DNA of 7,300 bases from Pseudomonadota bacterium (lineage in GTDB: Bacteria > Pseudomonadota > Alphaproteobacteria > Rhizobiales > Beijerinckiaceae): positions 1-7,300 of the forward strand of contig JAJXZN010000298.1 in NCBI GenBank assembly GCA_021780015.1. Direction: 5' to 3'. Below the pieces are notes generated by a model. That model was not told where the DNA came from. It saw nothing but the letters and a program-made list of their open reading frames with translations, and made no database searches. How positions within the stretch are numbered: the first letter of the stretch is position 1; each line of letters begins with the position of its first letter. Made by a program: the position numbers and the translations under genes. This document shows positions 1 to 5,455 of the stretch, piece by piece.

Positions 1-444
1 CTCGGCTATACGCGAATGCATACGGGAACGGATTTTGCCGCGTCGATCGGTACGCCGGTTTTCGCAGCGGGCAATGGAACGATTATTTCGGATGGATGGG
101 ATGCCGGCTACGGGCGCCGGATCGAAATCAAGCATGCCAATGGCTATGAGAGCACCTACAATCACCTATCCGCCTTTGCGCGGGGCCTCAAGCAGGGCGA
201 ATGGGTAAGGCAAGGCCAAGTCATCGGCTATATTGGTCAGAGCGGTCTCGCGACCGGCCCGCATCTGCATTATGAAGTTTTGATCAACGGCCATTTCGTC
301 GATCCGATGCGGGTCCGCCTCGCCCAGACGCGCGAATTCGACGGCAAGATGCTGACCCTCTTCAGCCGCGAACGCGACCGGATCGACACCTTGATCGCCA
401 AGGCCCCGAACGGCGCCACTTTTGCTGCCCGCGAGGACAGGTAA
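1..444 (+). CDS. M23/LytM-family zinc metallopeptidase, C-terminal part (5' end outside window)
   Basis: The open frame enters at base 1 and stops at TAA 442-444, leaving 147 residues. They form most of a lysostaphin-like M23 domain. Counted from the first visible codon, the zinc-site motif HTGTD gives H7 and D11, and GPHLHYE gives H88 and H90, the HxH pair carrying the catalytic base and a metal ligand in this family. GNGTII, the YNHLSAF segment and GQVIGYIGQSG also match the usual LytM core. Family members cut peptidoglycan cross-links or, when degenerate, act as amidase activators; here the visible metal residues are intact, so an active endopeptidase is likely. About 50 residues with no recognised domain follow. 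The N-terminus, where a signal peptide or membrane anchor would lie, is not in the window. The internal ATG at 16 is unlikely to be the start because it falls next to the first zinc motif. Confidence 0.93.
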   Translation, partial: LGYTRMHTGTDFAASIGTPVFAAGNGTIISDGWDAGYGRRIEIKHANGYESTYNHLSAFARGLKQGEWVRQGQVIGYIGQSGLATGPHLHYEVLINGHFVDPMRVRLAQTREFDGKMLTLFSRERDRIDTLIAKAPNGATFAAREDR

Positions 445-506
445 GGATTGGCCTCAGGCATCGGCTAAGCCGCGGAAGCTACGCCATTAACTAAAATTAC
501 ACTCTG

Positions 507-535
507 TTTTGCGCCCCCGCGAAAGTGCGCTATAT
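507..535 (+). promoter_or_regulatory. candidate promoter for the first ParA-like gene
   Basis: TTTTGC (507-512) and CTATAT (530-535) are separated by 17 bp, a canonical sigma-70 spacing with an imperfect -35. A start site about 7 nt after the -10 falls at or beside ATG 543, which suggests a leaderless or near-leaderless transcript. No Shine-Dalgarno sequence stands at a usable distance from 543. The position is inferred from sequence only. Confidence 0.4.
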
Positions 536-542
536 CGGACGC

Positions 543-1388
543 ATGGCTCGCGACATCAAACATGTGAAAGCGGCGGCCCGGACAGAGCAATCCGCGCCGC
601 CGAAATCCGCATCGCAGGCGCAGACCTCTGCGCGGACAACGGGGATGGGGCACAATCAGATGAAGCCAACGCTGATCATGGTCGGAGCGGACAAGGGCGG
701 CGTCGGCAAGACGACGGTCGCGCGCGCGCTTCTCGATTACCTCGCGAGCCATAATGTCATCGTGCGTGCCTTCGATACCGAGACGCCGCGCGGCACGCTG
801 CAGCGTTTCCATCCGGGGATCACCGAGGTCGTCGACATCAACCAGACGCCCGACCAGATGCGCATTCTCGATACGCTCAACACATCACAAGTGAAGGTGA
901 CGCTGATCGACACCCGCGCCGGGGCCTTGGCTTCGAGCCTCGCGGCGCTGCGCGACGTCGGCTTTCTCGATGCGGCGAAAGCCGGCGACTTCAATTTCGT
1001 CCTCTTTCACATCCTGGGGCCGTCGATTGCTTCGCTGTCGGAGATCAACGAGACGGCGCCCTTTGTCACCGATGCGCATTATTTCCTTGTCAAGAACTAC
1101 GTCAACGATTCGACTTTCTTCGATTGGGACCCGGCGACGCTGCAGACCTATTTCGGCAAGGTGAAGAACGCGAGCGAGGTGACCATTCCCAAGCTCAACG
1201 CCATGGCCTATGAGCAGGTTGAGCTCGCGGGCACGCCTCTGTCGACCTTCGTCGCCGACAAGACCGCATCGGGGGATCCGGCGAACCATTCCTTTACTCT
1301 GCGTGGCTACGTGCGTACATGGCAAAACAAGAACGCGGACGAGTTCAACCGCATCCGCCTGCTCGATCTCGTGAACGGTCGGGCCTGA
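543..1388 (+). CDS. ParA/MinD-superfamily P-loop ATPase (TraL-like architecture)
   Basis: This 281-residue protein has a deviant Walker A motif, KGGVGKTT, at residues 51-58, including the signature lysine K51 used by ParA/MinD proteins for ATP-sandwich dimers. FDTE around D78 fits switch I (Walker A'), and LIDTR around D123 fits a Walker B-like strand. The first 40 residues are polar, rich in Ala/Gln/Ser, and look disordered. The order of motifs and the long C-terminal half without a ParA DNA-binding domain recall plasmid TraL-type ATPases more than chromosomal ParA or MipZ; this is a resemblance from memory, not a search result. ATG 543 is preferred because a promoter-like sequence ends just before it. 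GTG 525 lies inside that promoter, and in-frame ATGs at 645 and 660 would remove only the low-complexity tail. A related gene follows after 46 bp, probably in the same transcript. Substrate and partner are unknown. Confidence 0.85.
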   Translation: MARDIKHVKAAARTEQSAPPKSASQAQTSARTTGMGHNQMKPTLIMVGADKGGVGKTTVARALLDYLASHNVIVRAFDTETPRGTLQRFHPGITEVVDINQTPDQMRILDTLNTSQVKVTLIDTRAGALASSLAALRDVGFLDAAKAGDFNFVLFHILGPSIASLSEINETAPFVTDAHYFLVKNYVNDSTFFDWDPATLQTYFGKVKNASEVTIPKLNAMAYEQVELAGTPLSTFVADKTASGDPANHSFTLRGYVRTWQNKNADEFNRIRLLDLVNGRA

Positions 1389-1392
1389 CCTT

Positions 1393-1405
1393 CGCCGCTG
1401 CGGCG
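1393..1405 (+). other. small hairpin between the two ATPase genes
   Basis: CGCCG and CGGCG form a perfect 5-bp stem around a 3-nt loop in the 46-bp gap. There is no T-tract, so it is unlikely to stop transcription. It could influence the balance of the two products or be chance in GC-rich DNA. Confidence 0.3.
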
Positions 1406-1434
1406 CTGCGGCCCGATCCGGCGGTCTCCTTGCA

Positions 1435-2136
1435 ATGACCGCCAGGACTTTTGTCTATATCGTCTGTTCGCTTTCCGGGCGTGTCGGCAAGACGACGGTG
1501 GCGCGCCTTCTCGGCGATTATTTCCTCGCCAGCCGACGCGCCTTCCGCGGCTTCGACACGGACGCGCACGAGCCGGATTTCGCCACCCGGTTTCCCGAAG
1601 AGGTCGTCATCGCCGATCTCAATACGATCCAGGGCCAGATGGCGTTGATCGATCCGCTCCTCGCCGACGACGGCGTGCCGAAGATCATCGATCTTTGGCA
1701 CCGCGCGCTGGAAGGTTTCTTCACGCTTGTCGATAACACAGGCTTCATTGCCGAGGCGCGGGCGCGCGGCGTCGAGCCGATCCTTCTCTATGTCGATGAC
1801 GGGCCGCCCCGCGCCGCCGAGGTCGTCGCGCGGATCGAGGCGCGCTATCCCGACCTTCAGGTGATCGTGGTGAAAAACGAAGCGACGAGCCAGGAGCCTG
1901 CCGCTGAGCCGGGCGCGCCGCAGACTTTGCGCAGCTTTCGCATCGGCAAGCTCGACCCGGTGCTGTGCGCGACGATCGAACTGCCCGGCTTTTCGCTCTC
2001 GCGCTTCATGCTGGCGCCGCCGCCCGATATGTCGATCGTGCTGCGCGCCGCCCTGCGCGACTGGATCTGGCGCATCTTTTCGCAATTCAAGAGCTTCGAA
2101 TTGCGGATGACGCTGAGCGAGACCGAACACCTCTGA
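1435..2136 (+). CDS. second ParA-like P-loop ATPase lacking the signature lysine
   Basis: This 233-residue protein parallels its upstream neighbour segment by segment: P-loop SGRVGKTT (residues 14-21), then FDTD (around D41), a DLNTIQGQM segment matching DINQTPDQM of the first protein, IIDLW (around D86), and a strand ILLYV followed by a helix-rich C-terminal half. The P-loop GKT is kept, but the ParA signature lysine position is S14 and the next glycine pair is G15-R16, so the canonical cross-dimer contact to ATP is missing. It also lacks the long polar N-terminal tail of its neighbour. ATG 1435 is the first good start; no clear Shine-Dalgarno precedes it, so expression may depend on the upstream gene. 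It may be a regulatory or structural partner of the first ATPase, or a nucleotide-binding protein with altered dimerisation. The biological cargo is not evident. Confidence 0.8.
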   Translation: MTARTFVYIVCSLSGRVGKTTVARLLGDYFLASRRAFRGFDTDAHEPDFATRFPEEVVIADLNTIQGQMALIDPLLADDGVPKIIDLWHRALEGFFTLVDNTGFIAEARARGVEPILLYVDDGPPRAAEVVARIEARYPDLQVIVVKNEATSQEPAAEPGAPQTLRSFRIGKLDPVLCATIELPGFSLSRFMLAPPPDMSIVLRAALRDWIWRIFSQFKSFELRMTLSETEHL

Positions 2137-2276
2137 AGGCCTTGCGCCCTTTTGCGGCGCTCGCGATCCCCGCGCGGTATGGATGTTGCCCGTTCGGGTA
2201 AGTGGGAGCGTTCAATCGATCATTTTATATCGATTTGGAACAGCTCGCTTAATACGCGCGAGGGCTGTGGGCGAGA
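2137..2276 (+). promoter_or_regulatory. intergenic region with AT-rich patch and inverted repeats upstream of the acyltransferase gene
   Basis: These 140 bp separate the ATPase pair from the acyltransferase gene. ATCGAT occurs twice (2215-2220 and 2229-2234) around CATTTTAT, the most AT-rich stretch nearby, which could serve as a -10 or operator; no convincing -35 is spaced correctly. A CTCGC/GCGAG inverted repeat (2244-2248 and 2258-2262) lies just before the start codon. No terminator with a T-tract is seen for the upstream genes. Confidence 0.3.
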
Positions 2277-3371
2277 ATGGGACAGGAGCTGCAGACAGGC
2301 GCCGTCAAGGAACGCGTCAAGGAACGCGTCGCTTGGGTCGATTACGCCAAAGGCTTCTGCATCATCATGGTGGTGATGATGCATTCGACCATCGGCACCG
2401 GCAATGCGATGGGCGGCACCGGCTTTCTGCATACGCTCGTCACCTTCGCCAAACCGTTCCGCATGCCGGATTTCTTCCTGATCGCCGGGCTTTTCCTGCC
2501 GCGCACGATCGGCCGCGATTGGCGCACCTTCATCGACCGCAAGGTCATCCATTTCGCTTATTTTTTCGTCTTGTGGCTGGCGATCCAGGTCGCGCTCAAG
2601 GACGGTCCGTCGGGGCCCGCGGCGGTGGCGCGCGAATTCGCTTTTGGCCTTGTCGAGCCGCTCGGGACGCTCTGGTTCATCTATCTGCTGCCGATCTTCT
2701 TCGTGACGACGAAAATATTGCGGAAGGTGCCCTGGCCGCTCGTCTTCGTCGCCGCCTGTCTGCTCGAGACGGCGCGCGTCAACACCGGCTCGACCGTCGT
2801 CGACGAATTCTGCTCGCGCTACGTCTATTTCTATGCGGGCTACATGTTCTCAGATCGTGTGTTCGCGCTCGCCGCCTGGGTGGGCGCCCATCAAAAGCCG
2901 GCAACGCTCGGACTCGCCCTCTGGGCGGTGGTGGAGGCGCTCGCCACCTTCGTGCCGGCACCCTTTCCCGCCTATCCGAACGTCGCCGCCATGCCGCTCG
3001 TGAGTCTCATCGCGGGCTTTGCCGGCGCAAGTGCGGTCGTGGTCGGCGCGGTCTTGCTCTCGGGACGCGCCGGCACGCAATGGTTGCGCTATTGCGGCCG
3101 CAATTCGATCGTCATTTATCTGGCGTTCTTCCTGCCGATGGCGGCAACGCGCACGGCCATCGTCCATACGGGGGTCATCAAGGACATCGGCCTTGCCGCG
3201 ACGCTCGTCACCTTCGCCGGCGTCACCGGGCCCTTGCTGCTGCATGCGCTGGTGCGCAACACGCGCCTCAAATTCCTGTTTGTGCGGCCGCGGTTCTTCC
3301 ATCTTGCCGAGGGCACGCCGGAACGCGGCGCCCGGCCGCGGGCGGCTCTGCTTGCCGCACCTGAGGCCTAG
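2277..3371 (+). CDS. acyltransferase-3 family integral membrane protein
   Basis: This 364-residue polytopic protein has the acyltransferase-3 layout (the OafA/WecH/OpgC type). VDYAKGFCIIMVVMMH at residues 21-36 opens the domain and ends in H36, the histidine expected to be catalytic. FRMPDFFLIAG (61-71) is the usual second motif, with R62. Later come LWFIYLLPIFF (132-142), RYVYFYAGYMF (181-191), and RYCGRNSIVIYLAFF (271-285), the family's C-terminal G-(K/R)-x-S-x-x-I-Y-L signature. Roughly ten hydrophobic segments are visible. Such enzymes move acetyl or other acyl groups across the inner membrane onto sugars of envelope polysaccharides or glycans; the substrate cannot be told here. The N-terminus contains a tandem VKER-VKER from a duplicated 12-bp unit. 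ATG 2277 sits immediately before this motif; the ribosome-binding site is weak. A long reading frame in another phase over the same DNA is a shadow. Confidence 0.9.
   Translation: MGQELQTGAVKERVKERVAWVDYAKGFCIIMVVMMHSTIGTGNAMGGTGFLHTLVTFAKPFRMPDFFLIAGLFLPRTIGRDWRTFIDRKVIHFAYFFVLWLAIQVALKDGPSGPAAVAREFAFGLVEPLGTLWFIYLLPIFFVTTKILRKVPWPLVFVAACLLETARVNTGSTVVDEFCSRYVYFYAGYMFSDRVFALAAWVGAHQKPATLGLALWAVVEALATFVPAPFPAYPNVAAMPLVSLIAGFAGASAVVVGAVLLSGRAGTQWLRYCGRNSIVIYLAFFLPMAATRTAIVHTGVIKDIGLAATLVTFAGVTGPLLLHALVRNTRLKFLFVRPRFFHLAEGTPERGARPRAALLAAPEA
2304..2330 (+). repeat. tandem 12-bp duplication inside the acyltransferase gene
   Basis: GTCAAGGAACGC is repeated exactly twice (2304-2315, 2316-2327) and followed by a third GTC. 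It encodes VKER VKER V in the cytoplasmic N-terminus. The period is a multiple of three, so copy changes keep the frame. Confidence 0.9.
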
Positions 3372-3380
3372 GCCCGGATC

Positions 3381-3396
3381 GCATCGGGCGCGATGC
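3381..3396 (+). other. small hairpin after the acyltransferase gene
   Basis: GCATCG and CGATGC form a perfect 6-bp stem around GGCG, ten bases after the acyltransferase stop. It is followed by CAGCAAAAAG and not by a T-tract on the plus strand, so its role in 3'-end formation is uncertain. Confidence 0.35.
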
Positions 3397-3400
3397 CAGC

Positions 3401-3427
3401 AAAAAGGGCGGAGATCGCTCTCCGCCC
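3401..3427 (-). terminator. Rho-independent terminator of the ODC gene
   Basis: GGGCGGAGA (3406-3414) and TCTCCGCCC (3419-3427) form a perfect 9-bp stem with a 4-nt loop. Reading the minus strand, the stem is followed by TTTTT (3405-3401), the classic intrinsic terminator, beginning 10 bp after the ODC stop. The same stem could also affect plus-strand transcripts from the convergent acyltransferase gene, but there it lacks a U-tract. Confidence 0.9.
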
Positions 3428-3437
3428 AGGTAACGTC

Positions 3438-4568
3438 TCAGATGACGTAGGACTTCAAAGGCGGGAAACCATTGAAGCCGACCGACGAATAAGTCGTCGT
3501 ATAAGCGCCTGTTCCTTCGATCAGCACTTTGGCGCCGATCTCCAGGCTAAGCGGGAGCGGGTAAGGCTCCTTTTCGTAGAGCACATCGACGGAATCGCAG
3601 GAGGGTCCCGCGATGACGCACGGCTCCATCGCATCGTCGTCGAAGGCGGTGCGGATCGGATAGCGGATCATCTCATCCATGGTTTCGGCCAGCCCATTGA
3701 ACTTGCCGATGTCGAGATAGACCCAGCGCGTCTTGTCGTCGTCCGCTTTCTTCGAGATCAGCACGACCTCGGCCTCGATCATGCCGGCATTGCCGACCAT
3801 GCCGCGGCCCGGCTCGATGATCGTCTCGGGAATGCGGTTGCCGAAGTGCTTGCGCAAAGCCCGGAAGATCGCTTGGCCATAGGCCTTCACCGCCGGCACG
3901 TCCTTCAGATATTTCGTCGGGAAGCCGCCGCCGAGGTTGACCATCTGCAACGCGATGCCGCGCTCCGCCAGATCGCGGAAGATCGTCGCCGAGGCCTTCA
4001 GCGCCGCGTCCCAGCTCTTCGGGTTGCGCTGCTGCGAGCCGACATGGAACGACAGGCCGTAGGCGTTGAGGCCCAGCCGATGCGCGTGCTCGAGCACCCG
4101 CGCCGCCATCTCCGGCACGCAGCCGAACTTGCGCGACAGCGGCCATTCGGCGCCGTTGCCGTCGCAGAGAATGCGGCAGAAGACCTTGGCGCCGGGGGCG
4201 GCCCGGGCGATCTTCTCGACCTCGGCTTCTGAATCGACCGCGAAGAGGCGCACGCCCAGCGCATAGGCGCGGGCGATGTCACGCTCCTTCTTGATCGTGT
4301 TGCCGAAGCTGATCCGGTCGGGCGTCGCGCCGGCCGCGAGCACTTGCTCGATCTCGACCACGGAGGCCGTGTCGAAGCACGAGCCGAGGCTCGCCAGGAG
4401 CGAGAGCACCTGCGCGTCGGGGTTCGCCTTCACGGCATAGAAGATGCGCGTGTCGGGCAGGGCCTTGCTGAAGGCGGTGTAATTGTCGCGCACCACGTCG
4501 AGATCGAGCACGAGGCACGGCCCGTCTTCACGTCGGTTACGCAGGAATTCAAGGATACGATCGGTCAT
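3438..4568 (-). CDS. fold-III PLP-dependent ornithine (or lysine/ornithine) decarboxylase
   Basis: This 376-residue protein has the full alanine-racemase-fold decarboxylase signature. K47 in YAVKANP is the lysine that binds pyridoxal phosphate, H175 in FHVGSQ stacks on the cofactor, GGGFP (213-217) and EPGRG (252-256) hold the phosphate, CD (324-325) in GPSCDSVDVL is the catalytic pair given by the other subunit, and GAYTTTY with FNGFPP closes the active site. The length is typical for bacterial members. It should turn ornithine into putrescine, with lysine to cadaverine possible because many bacterial enzymes are bifunctional; the specificity segment DIGKFNGLAETMDEMIRYP (287-305) fits either. 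ATG 4568 is chosen because GAGGGG lies 8 nt upstream and the family begins here; an in-frame ATG at 4682 would add an unlikely low-complexity extension. The gene is monocistronic in this window, with its own terminator and a long structured leader. Confidence 0.95.
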   Translation of the reverse strand: MTDRILEFLRNRREDGPCLVLDLDVVRDNYTAFSKALPDTRIFYAVKANPDAQVLSLLASLGSCFDTASVVEIEQVLAAGATPDRISFGNTIKKERDIARAYALGVRLFAVDSEAEVEKIARAAPGAKVFCRILCDGNGAEWPLSRKFGCVPEMAARVLEHAHRLGLNAYGLSFHVGSQQRNPKSWDAALKASATIFRDLAERGIALQMVNLGGGFPTKYLKDVPAVKAYGQAIFRALRKHFGNRIPETIIEPGRGMVGNAGMIEAEVVLISKKADDDKTRWVYLDIGKFNGLAETMDEMIRYPIRTAFDDDAMEPCVIAGPSCDSVDVLYEKEPYPLPLSLEIGAKVLIEGTGAYTTTYSSVGFNGFPPLKSYVI

Positions 4569-4576
4569 CGCGGCAT

Positions 4577-4582
4577 CCCCTC
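4577..4582 (-). promoter_or_regulatory. Shine-Dalgarno of the ODC gene
   Basis: On the minus strand GAGGGG stands 8 nt before ATG 4568. It fixes this start over the upstream in-frame ATG at 4682. Confidence 0.8.
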
Positions 4583-4683
4583 GAAGCGCGGTTGCCCGCG
4601 CAGAAGCGAAACAAGCTTGGGATGATGACGAAGGTGGATTCCGGCGCATTGTGGAGACGCCGCCGTTCACCGCTCCCGTCATC

Positions 4684-4950
4684 GCTGGCCGCCGAGACGC
4701 GCGGATACGCGTGCTGCGGAAAGCCAGATGCTGCGCCGTCGGCTATGCCGGCTCGCACGGCAAAACTGCCGTTTGAAACCTTCATGGCCTTCGCTTGGAG
4801 ATGGGATGGACTCCCCTCCGCACGCCCGGCAAGAAAGACAAGCCTCTTCGGTAAGCCAGGTTTGGAAGCTGGCAGAGACGAAAAAGCCCGGTCCGTCGTT
4901 GCTTTAAGTCGCGTCCCCCGTTTGGCGGGGTTCGCCGGTTCGCCTCCGGC
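4684..4950 (-). ncRNA. structured 5' leader of the ODC mRNA, possible speF-type element
   Basis: This gene-free stretch upstream of ODC is packed with helices. From ODC-distal to ODC-proximal: GCCGG/CCGGC (4934-4950, 7-nt loop), CCCCG/CGGGG (4916-4930, 5-nt loop), GCCAG/CTGGC (4855-4873), GGAG-GGGA paired with TCCC-CTCC across a 2-nt bulge (4797-4819), ACGGCA/TGCCGT (4757-4772, 4-nt loop), and ACGCG/CGCGT (4697-4712) enclosed by CTGGC/GCCAG (4685-4689, 4723-4727). The first two stems are only 3 bp apart. Alphaproteobacterial ODC genes are known to be preceded by the conserved speF RNA motif (Rfam), so position and gene fit, but I cannot match the consensus from memory. The strand is inferred from the ODC gene; the exact ends are unknown. 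One hairpin contains a GGAGG sequence that would be hidden when folded. Confidence 0.5.
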
Positions 4951-4966
4951 TGCCGATTTTTAGCGG

Positions 4967-4976
4967 CGGTTAACCG
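4967..4976. promoter_or_regulatory. 10-bp perfect palindrome CGGTTAACCG
   Basis: CGGTTAACCG is a perfect palindrome centred between 4971 and 4972, at the ODC-distal edge of the hairpin-rich leader. It may be an operator half or chance; no partner copy is seen nearby. Confidence 0.25.
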
Positions 4977-5041
4977 GCCTCTTGTCCGGATCCCCGCCGA
5001 TCGACACACGACCACAGGCACGTGCGATTTGGGCAAGGAGA

Positions 5042-5069
5042 CAAATAAGAGGATTCGCGCGCTTTACAA
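5042..5069 (-). promoter_or_regulatory. weak candidate promoter for the ODC transcript
   Basis: On the minus strand TTGTAA (5069-5064) and TATTTG (5047-5042) are 16 bp apart, matching consensus at 4 of 6 and 3 of 6 positions. If used, transcription would begin near 5035 and give a leader of about 470 nt. The stretch is one of the more AT-rich in the intergenic region. No better candidate was seen nearer ODC. Confidence 0.25.
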
Positions 5070-5096
5070 GAACTTTTTCACCCGCAGCGCCAAGAA

Positions 5097-5110
5097 ATGC
5101 CGGCGCGTGC
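5097..5110 (+). repeat. left copy of a 14-bp direct repeat flanking the 13-bp array
   Basis: ATGCCGGCGCGTGC is identical to the copy at 5264-5277. The two lie 46 bp before and 42 bp after the tandem array, so they bracket it almost symmetrically. Confidence 0.7.
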
Positions 5111-5156
5111 TCATGCACACGTCCGATGCGGCGCGCCGCGCTGCGTGCGCTGCTCG

Positions 5157-5221
5157 CGCTTGCCAAGAGCGCTTGCCAAGAGCGCTTGCCAAGAGCGCTT
5201 GCCAAGGACACTTGCCAAGAA
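5157..5221 (+). repeat. five tandem copies of a 13-bp quasi-palindromic unit
   Basis: CGCTTGCCAAGAG repeats head to tail at 5157, 5170 and 5183 exactly, then as CGCTTGCCAAGGA (5196) and CACTTGCCAAGAA (5209). Every copy keeps CTTG-C-CAAG, an odd palindrome, and neighbouring units also make GCGCT/AGCGC stems. The period is not a multiple of three and no gene covers it, so it is not a protein repeat. It resembles an iteron-like protein-binding array or a variable-number tandem repeat; degeneration increases toward the right end. Confidence 0.9.
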
Positions 5222-5263
5222 CAAGTCGCGCTTGCGCACCGCATCGTTCACGTTCTCTTAAGC

Positions 5264-5277
5264 ATGCCGGCGCGTGC
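5264..5277 (+). repeat. right copy of the 14-bp direct repeat
   Basis: This is an exact match to 5097-5110, located 42 bp beyond the last 13-bp unit. See the left copy for its relation to the array. Confidence 0.7.
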
Positions 5278-5306
5278 ATCGCGATTGCGCCAGGCGCCTC
5301 GCTCAG

Positions 5307-5328
5307 CTTGGCGGCGCACCCCGCCAAG
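5307..5328. promoter_or_regulatory. strong 8-bp inverted repeat upstream of the RDD gene
   Basis: CTTGGCGG (5307-5314) and CCGCCAAG (5321-5328) are perfectly complementary around a 6-nt loop. No T-tract follows on either strand, so it is more likely an operator or RNA structure than a terminator. Its right arm shares GCCAAG with every 13-bp array unit, and GCCAAG also occurs at 5089-5094 and 5434-5439. Confidence 0.6.
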
Positions 5329-5398
5329 TGGGCAGAGTGTGCCATCCCGTCGGGCCGTGTCGCATTAGTGCAATGTATCATGGCAACCCTCCCGGGCG

Positions 5399-5428
5399 TT
5401 GACTTCGCGCCGCCGTCGCCGGCTAATC
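5399..5428 (+). promoter_or_regulatory. candidate promoter of the GYF_2-RDD gene
   Basis: TTGACT (5399-5404) is a 5-of-6 match to the -35 consensus, and CTAATC (5423-5428) follows after 18 bp as a plausible -10. Transcription would begin near 5435, giving a leader of about 20 nt that contains the ribosome-binding site. Confidence 0.5.
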
Positions 5429-5443
5429 AGGCGGCCAAGCCTC

Positions 5444-5450
5444 GAGGAGA
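5444..5450 (+). promoter_or_regulatory. Shine-Dalgarno of the RDD gene
   Basis: GAGGAGA lies 5 nt before ATG 5456 and selects it over the in-frame TTG at 5399, which lies inside the promoter. Confidence 0.85.
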
Positions 5451-5455
5451 CGTTC

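Noticed and set aside
2183..3364. A 393-codon plus-strand open frame overlapping the acyltransferase gene.
   Set aside because: It is in another phase; its product is rich in Arg/Gly/His with no motif, while the overlapping frame 2277-3371 encodes a clear acyltransferase-3 protein. High GC produces such shadows.
3393..4232. A 279-codon plus-strand frame antisense to ODC.
   Set aside because: It crosses the ODC terminator and is the mirror of a well-defined decarboxylase; no motif and no initiation signal.
4569..4682. N-terminal extension of ODC to an in-frame ATG at 4682.
   Set aside because: The extra 38 residues are low in family similarity, whereas ATG 4568 has GAGGGG at 8 nt and gives the normal family length.
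4921..4965. Plus-strand terminator from the GCCGG/CCGGC hairpin followed by ATTTTTA.
   Set aside because: There is no plus-strand gene upstream for it to end, and five bases separate the stem from the T-run; it fits better as part of the minus-strand ODC leader.
4782..5036. An 84-codon minus-strand open frame in the ODC leader.
   Set aside because: It is Arg-rich, runs through several hairpins, has no recognised motif and no clear ribosome-binding site; it is better explained as structured leader.
5157..5221. CRISPR array.
   Set aside because: The 13-bp units abut with no spacers and there are no cas genes.
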